From positions 83,849,895-83,913,894 of the forward strand of contig CM077676.1 of assembly GCA_039707655.1 (NCBI GenBank): 64,000 nucleotides of DNA, written 5' to 3'. Shown one piece after another: positions 21,871 through 31,571 of the stretch; positions within the stretch are counted from its first letter, which is position 1, and every line of letters starts with the position of its first letter. This DNA comes from Elymus sibiricus (lineage: Eukaryota; Streptophyta; Magnoliopsida; Poales; Poaceae). A program made the position numbers and the translations under genes. Under the pieces are notes generated by a model. That model did not search any database, was not told the origin of the DNA, and saw nothing but the letters and a program-made list of their open reading frames with translations.

Positions 21871-24800
21871 ATGGATTCCCTGCACTACTGGTCTGCAGGA
21901 CTTGTTTGCTGCTTCGTCTTGTACTACCGACATCTCCAGTCCAAGAAAACAACCAAGGCGGGGCCGACGGAATGGCCACTGCTGGGCCATCTTTTCGGCA
22001 TGCTGGCTAACGTGTCCCACTTCCACGACTGGGCCACCGGCGTCCTCGCCGGCACGCGCTACAACTTCACAGCTCGCATGGGGCTCACCGGTGTCCGGTT
22101 CTTCCTCACCTGCGACCCGTCCAATGTGCGCCACATGGTCACGTCCAACTTCCTCAACTACCCCAGGGGCGAGGAGTTCATCGACATCTTCGACATCTTG
22201 CGCGGCGGCGTCTTCAACACCGATGGCGAGCCATGGCGGCAGCAGCGTGCCAAGTCCCATCTCCTCATGGCTGGCCCTCGTTTCCGCTTCTTCTCGGCAC
22301 GGTACAGCCGCGACAAGGTGGAGAAGAGCCTCCTACCTTTCCTGGCGCATGCAGCCGACGCCGACACCTGCTGTGACCTGCAGGACCTGCTCCTCAGGTT
22401 CACGTTCGACGTCACCTGCAACCTCGTCTGCAGGGTCGACCCCGGCTGCCTGCAGATCCGCCTCCCGGATGTGCCCTGCGCTTGTGCCATGGACCATGTG
22501 CTGGAGACCATCTTCCTCCGGCACCTCATCCCGCCGGTGTGCTGGAGGCTCATGCACCGGTATGATAGTGGCGGAGCCGGGATTGGCTGACGCCCCAGGC
22601 GAGAAACTGTGGGCTAAAAACTAAAAAAAAAAAAAACTCCAGTTTCAAGGCATACAATTAAAAATCAATCTATGTTGCATAACTAATAAGAAACCAAACA
22701 TAATATTCAATGGCAACATTTGTTCCATGATGGGTCAACTAATAAAGCTAGACAAATCGAAAGACAATATGTAGCATATATAGATAATACAAAAGATTGA
22801 TACCAAATCAAAGGATTGGTTGATCTGAGCCTCCCATGACTACATCTTCAATAGCAGAAGAAGCTAAACCTTCAATGATAAATTTTGAAATGCAAATCAG
22901 TGCATAATATAGCAGGTAAAACTAGTTAATAACAGATGCAAAATGTGAGAACTTACGTCTAGGACGAGGCAAAACACCTTTTTCCACCTTTGGGTCTTTC
23001 TTTATGAACAAGTCCAACAACTCTTTAAAGTTACCCTTATTCATTGAGCTAGTAGACTCATCATGACCACGAGTTGAGTTGAGCTGTAACACTAGGGGTA
23101 TTATCAGTTGTTCGAGTTGAAGGATCTGTTTCCGCGGTTCCCGTGGTTCGAACTTGAAAAAAAGAATTCAATGTCTTGTTTCTTTTACTCATCTTGCCTT
23201 CCTGTAAAATTTTATAGAAACAAAAATTACTCAATGTCTAAATCGGTTTCCACATCTAACAAACAGTGGCATCAAGCAACAACATTGGCATCTAGCAACT
23301 AAAATCATCATCAATCAATGGCATATGCAGCAGAATAAACTAGCATGTAGTTAGCCTCATAGTCATTGCATCTCTCGAAACTACTCAGCAGCTTATTTAT
23401 CAAACTAGCATGTAGTTGATCTTTGATCTGCAGCACAGCACTAATGTAGTAGTATCTGTCATGGCAGACAGTGTATTGTCTCCATGTATGCCATGTGACA
23501 GCCCAGAATCATTTTCAGATAGTTCGGAAAAACTGTATGCTGCAGCCACCATACTAATCAGCAAAACGTGACAAACTGAACACGACAGCAGTCCCATGCA
23601 TGGCAGTTATCAGTGGAACAAGCTGTTGTCTCGAAAATAAGATTGAAATATAGCTTGTCATACACAGCAAACATACGAACATCTTTTTATCTAAACAGAA
23701 CAAAAAACAACATGCAGTATAACATTCGGTACTTGTATTCTATGAAAAGCAATAATATCCAGATCTTTTGTAGGTACGAACCGAGTGCACCTAGTCCAGA
23801 TTAGTCCTAATCTTGTAAGCATAGCAGTCTGAGTTTAGAAGTTAGAAACAAAAATTGGGATTTGGAATTGGAAGAGCTAGGAACTAGGAAACTAAGAAGG
23901 GATTAGGGATACCTTTGCTCAATTGCTCTGCTCAGTGCTGCGGCTCGGGGTTGCGGCCGATGGGGCGGGTTGCGGGCTTGCGGCCGCCTCGCTGGACGCC
24001 GGGCAGCCTGCCGCCTCGCCGGGGTCGCCCGCTCGCCGCCTCGCCGGACAGGTCAGCAGCCTGCAGCGCCGCAGCGGCGCAACCTGATGCAGCAGAAGGG
24101 GATCGAAGGGGACGGAGCTGGCTGGCTGGGTAGGCACGACGGCAGGCGGCGGCGGGATGCGCCTAGGGTTCGTCAAAGTCGGGGGAAGCGGACGGAGCTG
24201 GCCGGTTGGCTCGTCCTTGCCGACGCACGCTAGGCAGGCAGGCAGAGGCAGGCAATGAACAAGATGGGCCTCACGCCCCAGGCGGCCTTCGTTGTACTTG
24301 CTACAGATGGGCCTCACGCCCCAGGCCGCCGCCCGGGCTGCCTGGGGCCTGTCTCCGCCCATTATGAGGTCGGCCCGGAGAAGAAGCTGGCTGTGGCCCG
24401 TAGGACCATCGACCGATTCGTCGCGGACACCATCGCGAAATGCAGGTCCGATCACAGCGAATCCTCCGACATGCTGTCGTCCTTCATCTGCAATGATGAT
24501 GACGCCAGCGACGATGTGTTCTTGCGTGACACCATAGTGAACCTCCTGTTCGCCGGCCGGGATACCACGGGCACAGCACTCTCATGGTTCTTCTACCTCC
24601 TATGCAAGAGCCTGCGTGTCGAGCAGAAGATCCTCGACGAGCTGGCGCAGATCGCTGCGGCCAGGAAGAAGAAGCTGGCTGTGGACGGCAACATGGTGGT
24701 GTTCGACGCAAGCGAGCTGAGCAGCCTGGTGTACCTGCATGCGGCATTGTGCGAGTGCCTGAGGCTTTACCCGCCCGTGCCCTTCCAGCACAAGGCGGCG

Positions 24801-25193
24801 GCAGCCAGCGACTTGCTCCCGAGCGGTCACGAGATGAAGGCTGGCGACAAGATACTCATCTACTCCTATGCTATGGGGAGAATGGAGGGCGTGTGGGGCA
24901 AGGATTGCATGGAGTTCAGGCCGGAGAGGTGGGTCACCCACGACGGGAAGCTGAGGTACGAGCCGTCCTACAAGTTCATCGCCTTCAATGCCGGTCCCAG
25001 GGCCTGCATCGGCAAGGAGGTGGCCTTCACGCAGATGAAGGCCGTCACCGCCGCCGTGCTGTGGAACTTCGCCGTCAAGGCTGTGACAGGGCACGTCGTG
25101 GAGCCAGAGCTGTCCATCATACTCCACATGAAGAACGGGCTGGACGTCACTGTCAAGAGGAGGAACCCGAACCTCACAGCCGTGCATGGCTAG
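21871..25193 (+). pseudogene. CYP96-type cytochrome P450, split by a 1.8-kb insertion
   Basis: The two halves, 21871-22565 and 24368-25193, join exactly in frame once the insertion and one target-site copy are removed, giving 506 residues with no intron, the usual CYP96 size and structure. Visible are an N-terminal membrane segment, the I-helix AGRDTTG (about residues 294-300), the K-helix E361-x-x-R364 in ECLRLYPP, and the haem loop [10 protein letters not shown] with C445. Blocks such as CDPSNVRHMVTSNF and NYPRGEEF place it in the CYP86 clan, CYP96 family (mid-chain alkane and wax hydroxylases; barley and wheat wax-cluster P450s belong here). It would act at the ER. As written, the first half stops at 22588, 239 residues in, without the haem site. 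Besides the insertion I see no lesion. Confidence 0.9.
22566..24362. mobile_element. Insertion in the P450 gene, 1,797 bp, class unresolved
   Basis: TATGA occurs at both edges (22561-22565 and 24363-24367), and the P450 frame is exact on either side. The ends TAGTGGCGGAGCCGGG and the inverse of CCTGTCTCCGCCCAT share an imperfect GGCGGAG-C-GG inverted repeat similar to hAT-type ends, and CCCCAGGC follows both. hAT elements normally make 8-bp duplications, so the 5 bp seen here does not fit. Inside are an A-run at 22622-22636, AT-rich sequence, and a GC-rich right part with a direct repeat GATGGGCCTCACGCCCCAGG (near 24263 and 24307). On the - strand, about 22962-23070 reads as a short coding-like exon with a donor GTAAG, possibly a remnant. 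No transposase domain is recognised. Confidence 0.7.
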
Positions 25194-25284
25194 CTATCAT
25201 ATAGCAGACACGTATTGTGGATGCAAAAGTGCCATAGGAGCTTTACTTAAGTGGCATGTGTGCTTACAAACGGTGTAATGCTAT

Positions 25285-25295
25285 GGAAATAAAAC
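25285..25295 (+). other. Possible polyadenylation signal of the P450 gene
   Basis: AATAAA lies about 95 bp after the P450 stop codon at 25191-25193, a normal plant position. Confidence 0.4.
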
Positions 25296-25417
25296 GCAGC
25301 AGTTATTTGTAAGTTGCCTGAATTTGCATTTAGGTTAGTCGATTTCGTAGGACAAGGGAGGAGATGAGATGCAGCCAAGGATTTGGATTTTGAATGGAAA
25401 AAAATTCTTTTTTTTGT

Positions 25418-25444
25418 GGGGGGGGGGGGGGGGGGGGGGGGGGG
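25418..25444. repeat. 27-bp homopolymer of G
   Basis: An uninterrupted run of 27 G follows a T-run. Its length is likely to vary between individuals and between sequencing reads. Confidence 0.85.
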
Positions 25445-25649
25445 ATATTCTCGGTTACCACGGAAAATTTTAATTCAAAATTTTCCAAACTAGATATAAT
25501 AAAACTTGAACTAATATCATTCAAAAAAGAGGTAATAGCTCGGTGGGAAGTCTAATATGTGTACGCTAAGAGCATCTCCAACAAATGATGTAGATGTATA
25601 AACAACAGCTTTCTATATCACTTAGCACTAGTAGAAAACTGACCTTTCA

Positions 25650-25922
25650 TCCGGAGCACTAGTCCTGGCCGGGTTTGGGCCCGGGACTAATGTGAGCATT
25701 AGTCCCGGTTCCAACGGCTAGGAGCGGACGGGGGCATGGCCAGGATTAGTCCCGGTTCAAATGGGACCTCTAGTCCCGGTTGGTGATACCAACCGGGACT
25801 AAAGGGGTTGCGGCAGGCTGGGGCCCCTGCGAGCCCCTTTAGTCTCGGTTGGTATCACCCACCGGGACTAAAGATAGACCTTTAGTCCCGGTTGATATCA
25901 CCAATCGGGACTAAAGTCTTCC
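25650..25922. repeat. CACTA-2 left subterminal repeats
   Basis: Direct and inverted copies of TAGTCCCGGTTGGTGATACC and ACCGGGACTAAAG occur as hairpin-forming pairs. They end immediately before a TATA box. Confidence 0.85.
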
Positions 25923-25923
25923 C

Positions 25924-25932
25924 TATATAAAG
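25924..25932 (+). promoter_or_regulatory. TATA box next to the CACTA-2 left subterminal array
   Basis: TATATAAAG occurs directly after the last inverted motif and about 1 kb before the transposase ATG, with a CT-rich leader and spliced non-coding exons after it. It is the likely promoter of the left gene block, under the influence of the subterminal motifs. Confidence 0.6.
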
Positions 25933-26412
25933 CTGCTTCGTCCAGCCCGAGTCCAAACTTTCTCTCCTCTCTGTTTCCTTCCCAAGCTCGAGTTCATCCT
26001 TCATTTTTGCCAAGATTTGTCAAGATTGGAGGTACCCCATCTATCCAAGGGTTCGAAAAGGTTAAAAACTTCATCCGTTCATCTCTCATTGCTAGTTTAG
26101 CTCGTTTCATGCTCTATAAGTATAGTGATTTGTGGGTTTTAGTTTGGGAGTAATTATGTGGGAGTTTATTTGATTTATATGCAATTTGAGCTCAAGTTAA
26201 CTTCTTAGTTTGCATATGTGTAGGTGTGGTTTACTTAGTGCCTTCCCGTCCCCGTCCTCACCGCCGTCGATCGCCCGCGCCGTCCCGTCGCCGGCACCAC
26301 CTTGGTGAGCCTCTTGTTCTTATCCTTTTTGTAAAAAAAAACTTATTTTATGATTTAGATAGTTACTTGTATAATTTTCTTACTTGTATGATTGTTTGTT
26401 ATATATAGTGCC

Positions 26413-26856
26413 ATGGTTTTGATATCCGTCCCCGTCGGCCCTCGTCCGGTTTATGATTCGGATGTGGTATATTATCTTTTATAACTAATTGTTTCATTTC
26501 GTGTTTATGACAATTATGCCCATCAAGTTGACATAGATATTTTTATCTAGGAGGTATGTGAACCGGAAATTGCAACCGATCCTCTTGTCGAGAAGTTAAA
26601 TTTAGTTGAAAAAGAAAACGATTATTTGAAAGAAAAATTGAAAAGAATTGAATAAGAGAAGATGAAATTGGAGTTGTATGTTGCCGATGTCGTCGATGAT
26701 CACAAGATCAAGATGGATGCAATGCGCTTGAAGATTAGAAAGATTAGAAAATATGCCATTAAAAAAGAGGCTTGGTATCATTATGCTGTTGGATCAATTA
26801 TTACCTTAGTTGCGATTTTGATCGCATTTGTTGTTGCATTTAAATGCTTTAGATAG
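26413..26856 (+). pseudogene. Small coiled-coil, tail-anchored membrane protein of CACTA-2
   Basis: ATG at 26413 begins an exon ending at 26466 with a GT donor, joined in phase to an exon at 26551-26856 (stop TAG). The predicted ~119-residue product has a Pro-rich start, a Lys/Glu/Leu-rich helix with heptad-like spacing (LVEKENDYLKEKLKRIE), a charged stretch (KIKMDAMRLKIRKIRKY) and a hydrophobic C-terminal segment (IITLVAILIAFVVAF) ending CFR. That is a coiled coil with a single tail-anchor-like membrane span. One in-frame TAA at 26653 interrupts the coiled coil. I cannot assign a function; it is not a known transposase part. It lies about 130 bp upstream of the TNP2 gene on the same strand, and transcripts may begin at the TATA box at 25924. 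Confidence 0.6.
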
Positions 26857-26988
26857 TTGTATGTTGTTTTATGAGAAGTATGTATGAACTTTATGTATAT
26901 ATTTTTGCAGTAATAACATTTGGTCACTACTCTACTTTGGTTTTAATGTGATGAACTTGTATTAATTTGGTCACTTCGATGTTGTGTA

Positions 26989-29900
26989 ATGAAGATGAGC
27001 CGGCAATGGATGTACGATGACCGACGCTCTCCCGAGTTCATTAATGGCCTGCATAATTTTATGCGTGTGGCTGAGGCAAACAAGCGGAATGGTTTTATGT
27101 GTTGTCCATGTGGTGTCTTTAAGAATAATAATGATTACTCTACCTCAAAAATCCTTCACAGCCACCTGCTTCAGTCCGGTTTCATGTCCGGCTATAACTG
27201 TTGGACCAAGCACGGAGAAAGAGGGGTTATAATGGAAGACAATGAAGAAGAAGAGGATGATGACAACTATCCTAGGTTCCCTGAATACGATGGTACTACA
27301 ATGGAGGAAGATGAAGAAGAGGCATCAGATGAGCCCGCTGATGATCTTGGTCGGGCCATTGTTGATGCAAAGAGAAACTGTGAAAGTGAAAAGGAGAGTT
27401 TGAAGTTGGAGCGCATGTTAGAGGATCACAAAAAATTGTTGTACCCAAATTGCGAAGATGACAAGAAAAAGCTGGGTACCACACTGGAATTGCTGCAATG
27501 GAAGGCAGAGAATGGTGTATCTGACAAGGGATTTGAAAAGTTGCTGAAAATGATAAAGAAGACGCTTCCAAAGGATAACGAATTGCCCGACAGTACGTAC
27601 GAAGCAAAGAAGGTTGTCTGCCCTCTAGGATTAGAGGTGCAGAAGATACATGCATGCCCTAATGACTGTATCCTCTACCGCGGTGAGGAGTACGAGAATT
27701 TGAATGCATGCCCGGTATGCGGTGCATTGCGCTATAAGATCAGCCGCGATGACCCTGGTGATGTTGATGGCGAGCGCCCCAGAAAGAGGGTTCCTGCCAA
27801 GGTGATGTGGTATGCTCCTATAATGCCACGGTTGAAACGTTTGTTCCAAAACAAAGGGCATGCCAAGTTGTTGCGATGGCACAAAGAAGACCGTAAGAAA
27901 GACGCGATGTTGAGAGTACCCGCCGATGGGTCGCAGTGGAGAAAAATCGAGAGAAAGTGGCCGGATTTTGCAGATGACGCAAGGAACTTATGGTTTGGTC
28001 TAAGTACAGATGGCATGAATCCTTTTGGGGAGCAGAGCTGCAGTCATAGCACCTGGCCTGTGACTCTATGTATCTATAACCTTCCTCCTTGGTTGTGCAT
28101 GAAGCGGAAGTTCATTATGATGCCAGTGCTCATCCAAGGCCCTAAGCAACCCGGCAACGATATTGATGTGTACCTAAGGCCATTAGTTGAAGAACTTTTA
28201 CAGTTGTGGGATATAAAAGGTGTACGTGTGTGGGATGAGCACAAACAACAGGAATTTGACCTACGAGCGTTGCTATTTGTAACCATCAATGATTGGCCTG
28301 CTCTTAGTAACCTTTCAGGACAGACAAACAAGGGATACAATGCATGCACACACTGTTTAGATGAGACTGAAAATATATATTTGGATAAATGTAAGAAGAA
28401 TGTGTACCCGGGACATCGTCGATTTCTTCCGATCAGGTATCTCTTAAGAAAGAAAGGCAAGCATTTCAAAGGTGAGGCAGATCACCGGAAGAAGCCTGGC
28501 CACCGTACTGGTGATGATATATTTGATATGGTCAAGGATTTAAAAGTAATCTTTGGAAAGGGTCCTGGCGGACAATCTGTTCCGAATGACGCTAACGGAC
28601 ACGCACCCATGTGGAAGAAGAAATCTATATTTTGGGATCTACCCTATTGGAAAGTCCTAGAGGTCCGCTCTGCAATCAACGTGATGCATGTGATGAAGAA
28701 TATTTGCGTGAACCTGCTAGGCTTCTTGGGCGTGTATGGGAGGACAAAAGATACACCGGAGACACGGGAGGACCAGCAACGTATGAACGAAAAAGACGGC
28801 ATGCATCCAAAGGAGTGTCAAGGTCCTGCCAGCTACGCTCTTACCAAAGAAGAGAAGGAAATCTTTTTTGAATGCCTGAGCAGAATGAAAGTCCCGTCTG
28901 GCTTCTCGTCGAATATAAAGGGAATAATAAATATGGCAGAGAAAAAATTCCAAAACCTAAAGTCTCATGACTGCCACGTGATTATGACGCAATTACTTCC
29001 GGTTGCATTGAGGGGGCTTCTACCGGAAAATGTTCGATTAGCAATTGTGAAGCTATGTGCATTCCTCAATGCAATTTCTCAGAAGGTAATCGATCCAGAA
29101 ATCCTACCAAGGTTACAGAATGATTTGGTCCAATGTCTTGTCAGTTTCGAGTTGGTGTTCCCACCATCCTTCTTCAATATTATGACGCACGTCTGATACG
29201 TCTCCGACGTATCTATAATTTTTGATTGTTCCATGATGTTATAATATCAATCTTGGATGTTTTTATAATCATTTACAACAATTTTATATCATTTTTGGAG
29301 ACTAACCTATTAACCTAGTGCCCAGTGCCAGTTGCTGTTTTCTGCTCTGTTTTTGTTTTACAGAAAATCAATACCAAATGAAGTCCAAATGCAACCAAAC
29401 TTTTTGGAGATTTTTTATTCCTCAAGATAAATACTGGAAGCTTCGGGAGAGGGCCAGAAGAAGAAGAGGTGGGCCACGAGGCACCAGGGCACGCCCCAGG
29501 GGGTGGCGTGCCCTGGTACCTCGTGGGCCCACCCCAGCTCCGTTTGACCTAATTCCAGCACTATAAATTCAGGAAAAATCAGAAACCCTCAGGGGAGTCC
29601 ACGAAATACTTTTTACGCCGCCGCAAGCTTCTGTTCCAACGTCCTAGTTCACCTAGTCGAAGAGATTACCATTCTGGGTCCTGTATTTCTACACAATATG
29701 TTCCCCTTTGAGAGGTTCATGTGAGTCTTAAAGAAATATGTTCATAACCGTGCTAGGCCAGAAGGAAGCATCTCCAAGGGCTATGGAACAGAGGAGGTTA
29801 TTGAGTTTTGTGTTGACTTTATTCCTGACCTTAAGCCGATTGGTGTTCCTCAATCGCGGCATGAGGGGAGACTGAGTGGAAAAGGCACGCTAGGAAAGAA

Positions 29901-30780
29901 CGTAGTAATAAGTATGGACGGGCATTCTTTCACTCAAGCACACTACACAGTTCTACAAAATTCCACCTTGGTGGCTCCGTATATCGAGGAACACATGGAT
30001 ATTGTACGCTCCAAGAACCCGGAGCAGTCTGACTCCTGGATTAAACGTACACACATGGCGACTTTCGGCGGTTGGTTGCAAACACATCTCATCAATAACA
30101 CCAATGTTGGAGATCAGCTGTACTTGTTGGCCAAGTCACCATCTTCGACTATATTGACTTTCAAAGGGTACGAGATAAATGGGAATACATTTTACACGAT
30201 CGCCCAAGATAAAAAGAGCACCAACCAAAACAGTGGTGTCCGCTTTGATGCAACAAACAACAATAGGAAAAAGGACACATATTATGGTTACATAGAGGAG
30301 ATATGGGAACTTGACTATGGACCTTCTTTTAAGTTCCCTTTGTTTCGGTGCAAATGGGTCAATCTGACAGGAGGCGGGGTAAAGGTAGACCCGCAGTACG
30401 GAATGACAACAGTGGATCTCAACAATCTTGGGTACACAGACGAACCATTCGTCCTAGCCAATGATGTGGCTCAGGTTTTCTATGTGAAGGACATGTATAT
30501 CAAACCGAGAAAAAGAAAAGATAAGGAAGCGAATACATCATACGATGAGCCAAAGCGCCACATAGTTTTTTCAGGGAAAAGAAACACCGTGGGAGTGGAG
30601 GACAAGACAGACATGTCAGAAGATTATAATAATTTTGATGAAATTCCTCCCTTCACAGTGAACACTGACCCAAGCATCCTGTTAAATGATGAAGATTCTC
30701 CATGGTTACGGCGTAATCATAGGCAAGGGACATACGCAAATAAATTTTTTTATACCCCAAGATCCCACTCTGGGATGTGA
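26989..30780 (+). pseudogene. TNP2-type CACTA transposase, interrupted by an LTR piece
   Basis: A long frame starts at ATG 26989 (or 26995) with the transposase-associated domain (MSRQWMYDDRRSPEF, CPCGVCKNN-like block). An acidic linker follows, then the Transposase_21 core (HACPNDCILYRGEEYE, CPVCG, STDGMNPFG, MHVMKNICVNLLG) and a DUF4218-like part up to MTHV. There a 445-bp LTR fragment (29194-29638) ends the frame. After it the same frame resumes (LVHLVEEITILGPVFLHNMFPFERFM) and meets TGA at 29722. It then continues with DUF4216 (YYGYIEEIWELDYG, FRCKWVNL) to a TGA at 30778. Insertion plus duplication is 450 bp, a multiple of three, but the insert carries a stop at its first bases. Apart from these two lesions the frame is clean. 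Confidence 0.93.
29194..29638 (+). mobile_element. 445-bp gypsy LTR fragment with a 5-bp target duplication
   Basis: The piece begins TGATACGTCTCC, ends CTGTTCCA, and has ACGTC on both sides (29189-29193 and 29639-29643). It matches only the first part (U3 to just past the TATA box) of the ~1.57-kb LTR seen at 48034. It interrupts the CACTA-2 transposase. A perfect duplication around a partial LTR is unusual: either a solo LTR lost its inner and right part, or a truncated copy integrated. Confidence 0.85.
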
Positions 30781-31394
30781 CCGGCTTCACCGTCATCACT
30801 TTCTCTCTAGTGAGTTTCCGGACTTATAGCTGGAAAGTCCCACTTCGGACAAACCGGAGGGAATCTTTGTAAGAGTTAGGGTATATATGTGTTTTGGGTG
30901 TTCCTAGGTGGACTCCGGAGCGTCGGAATCCAACCAAAAAGCTAGGGCATTTTGGCATTTGAAACATGATTTTTGAATAATTATTTATTAAGTTATGAAT
31001 TTTCAATTATTCCTGTCATTTTAGTATTTTAATTATACAAAGGAGTTAATCAATGCAATTATGTCCAAACAAAATATGAATGTGTAGGTTATGTTAAGAC
31101 AAACAATTTGACATCTTATTTTCTCCATTTGGCTTAACAGAACTGAAGATATGAATTTTTAAAGTTTAAAATAATGTCTTCAATTACTGTATTTAATTAA
31201 TAAGTGCAAAATTAATTATTCAACTTCCTGTCAAAATGATACTAGTTGATAGAAATCTTCAAGATGAATCCACAGAAATTTGAATCAACTCATTTGGTTT
31301 AGTTTTCAAATTGTTATGCACTTTACAAGAATTAATTTCAATCTGTAAAATTGAATCTGTCAAATAATTTCTTCAAAAAGAAAATTAATTGAAA
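30781..31394. other. Spacer between CACTA-2 genes
   Basis: AT-rich non-coding sequence follows the TNP2 stop. No gene or recognised repeat is visible. Confidence 0.5.
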
Positions 31395-31395
31395 G

Positions 31396-31571
31396 ACACC
31401 TTTAGTCCCGGTTGCAAGCTCCAGCCGGGACTAAAGGTTTCAGCTCCCGCGCAGAATTTTGGCGGCCGAAAAGGTTGGCCTTTAGTCCCGGTTCGTGGCT
31501 GGAGCCGGGACTAAAGGACCTTTAGTCCCGGTTCGTGGCTGGAGCCGGGACTGAAGGTCGCGGGTATATAA
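31396..31571 (+). promoter_or_regulatory. Internal array of the CACTA-2 subterminal motif, with a TATA box
   Basis: Three hairpin-forming units of CCTTTAGTCCCGG ... CCGGGACTAAAGG occur at about 31398-31438, 31480-31516 and 31518-31556. TATATAA follows at 31564-31570. The layout repeats that of the left end (motif array, then TATA), so it is probably a second promoter for the TNPA-like gene, bound by the same protein. Confidence 0.65.

Noticed and set aside
23919..24455. A 178-codon frame on the - strand
   Set aside because: It spans the junction between the insertion and the P450 exon and is antisense to the P450, so it cannot be an ancestral gene.
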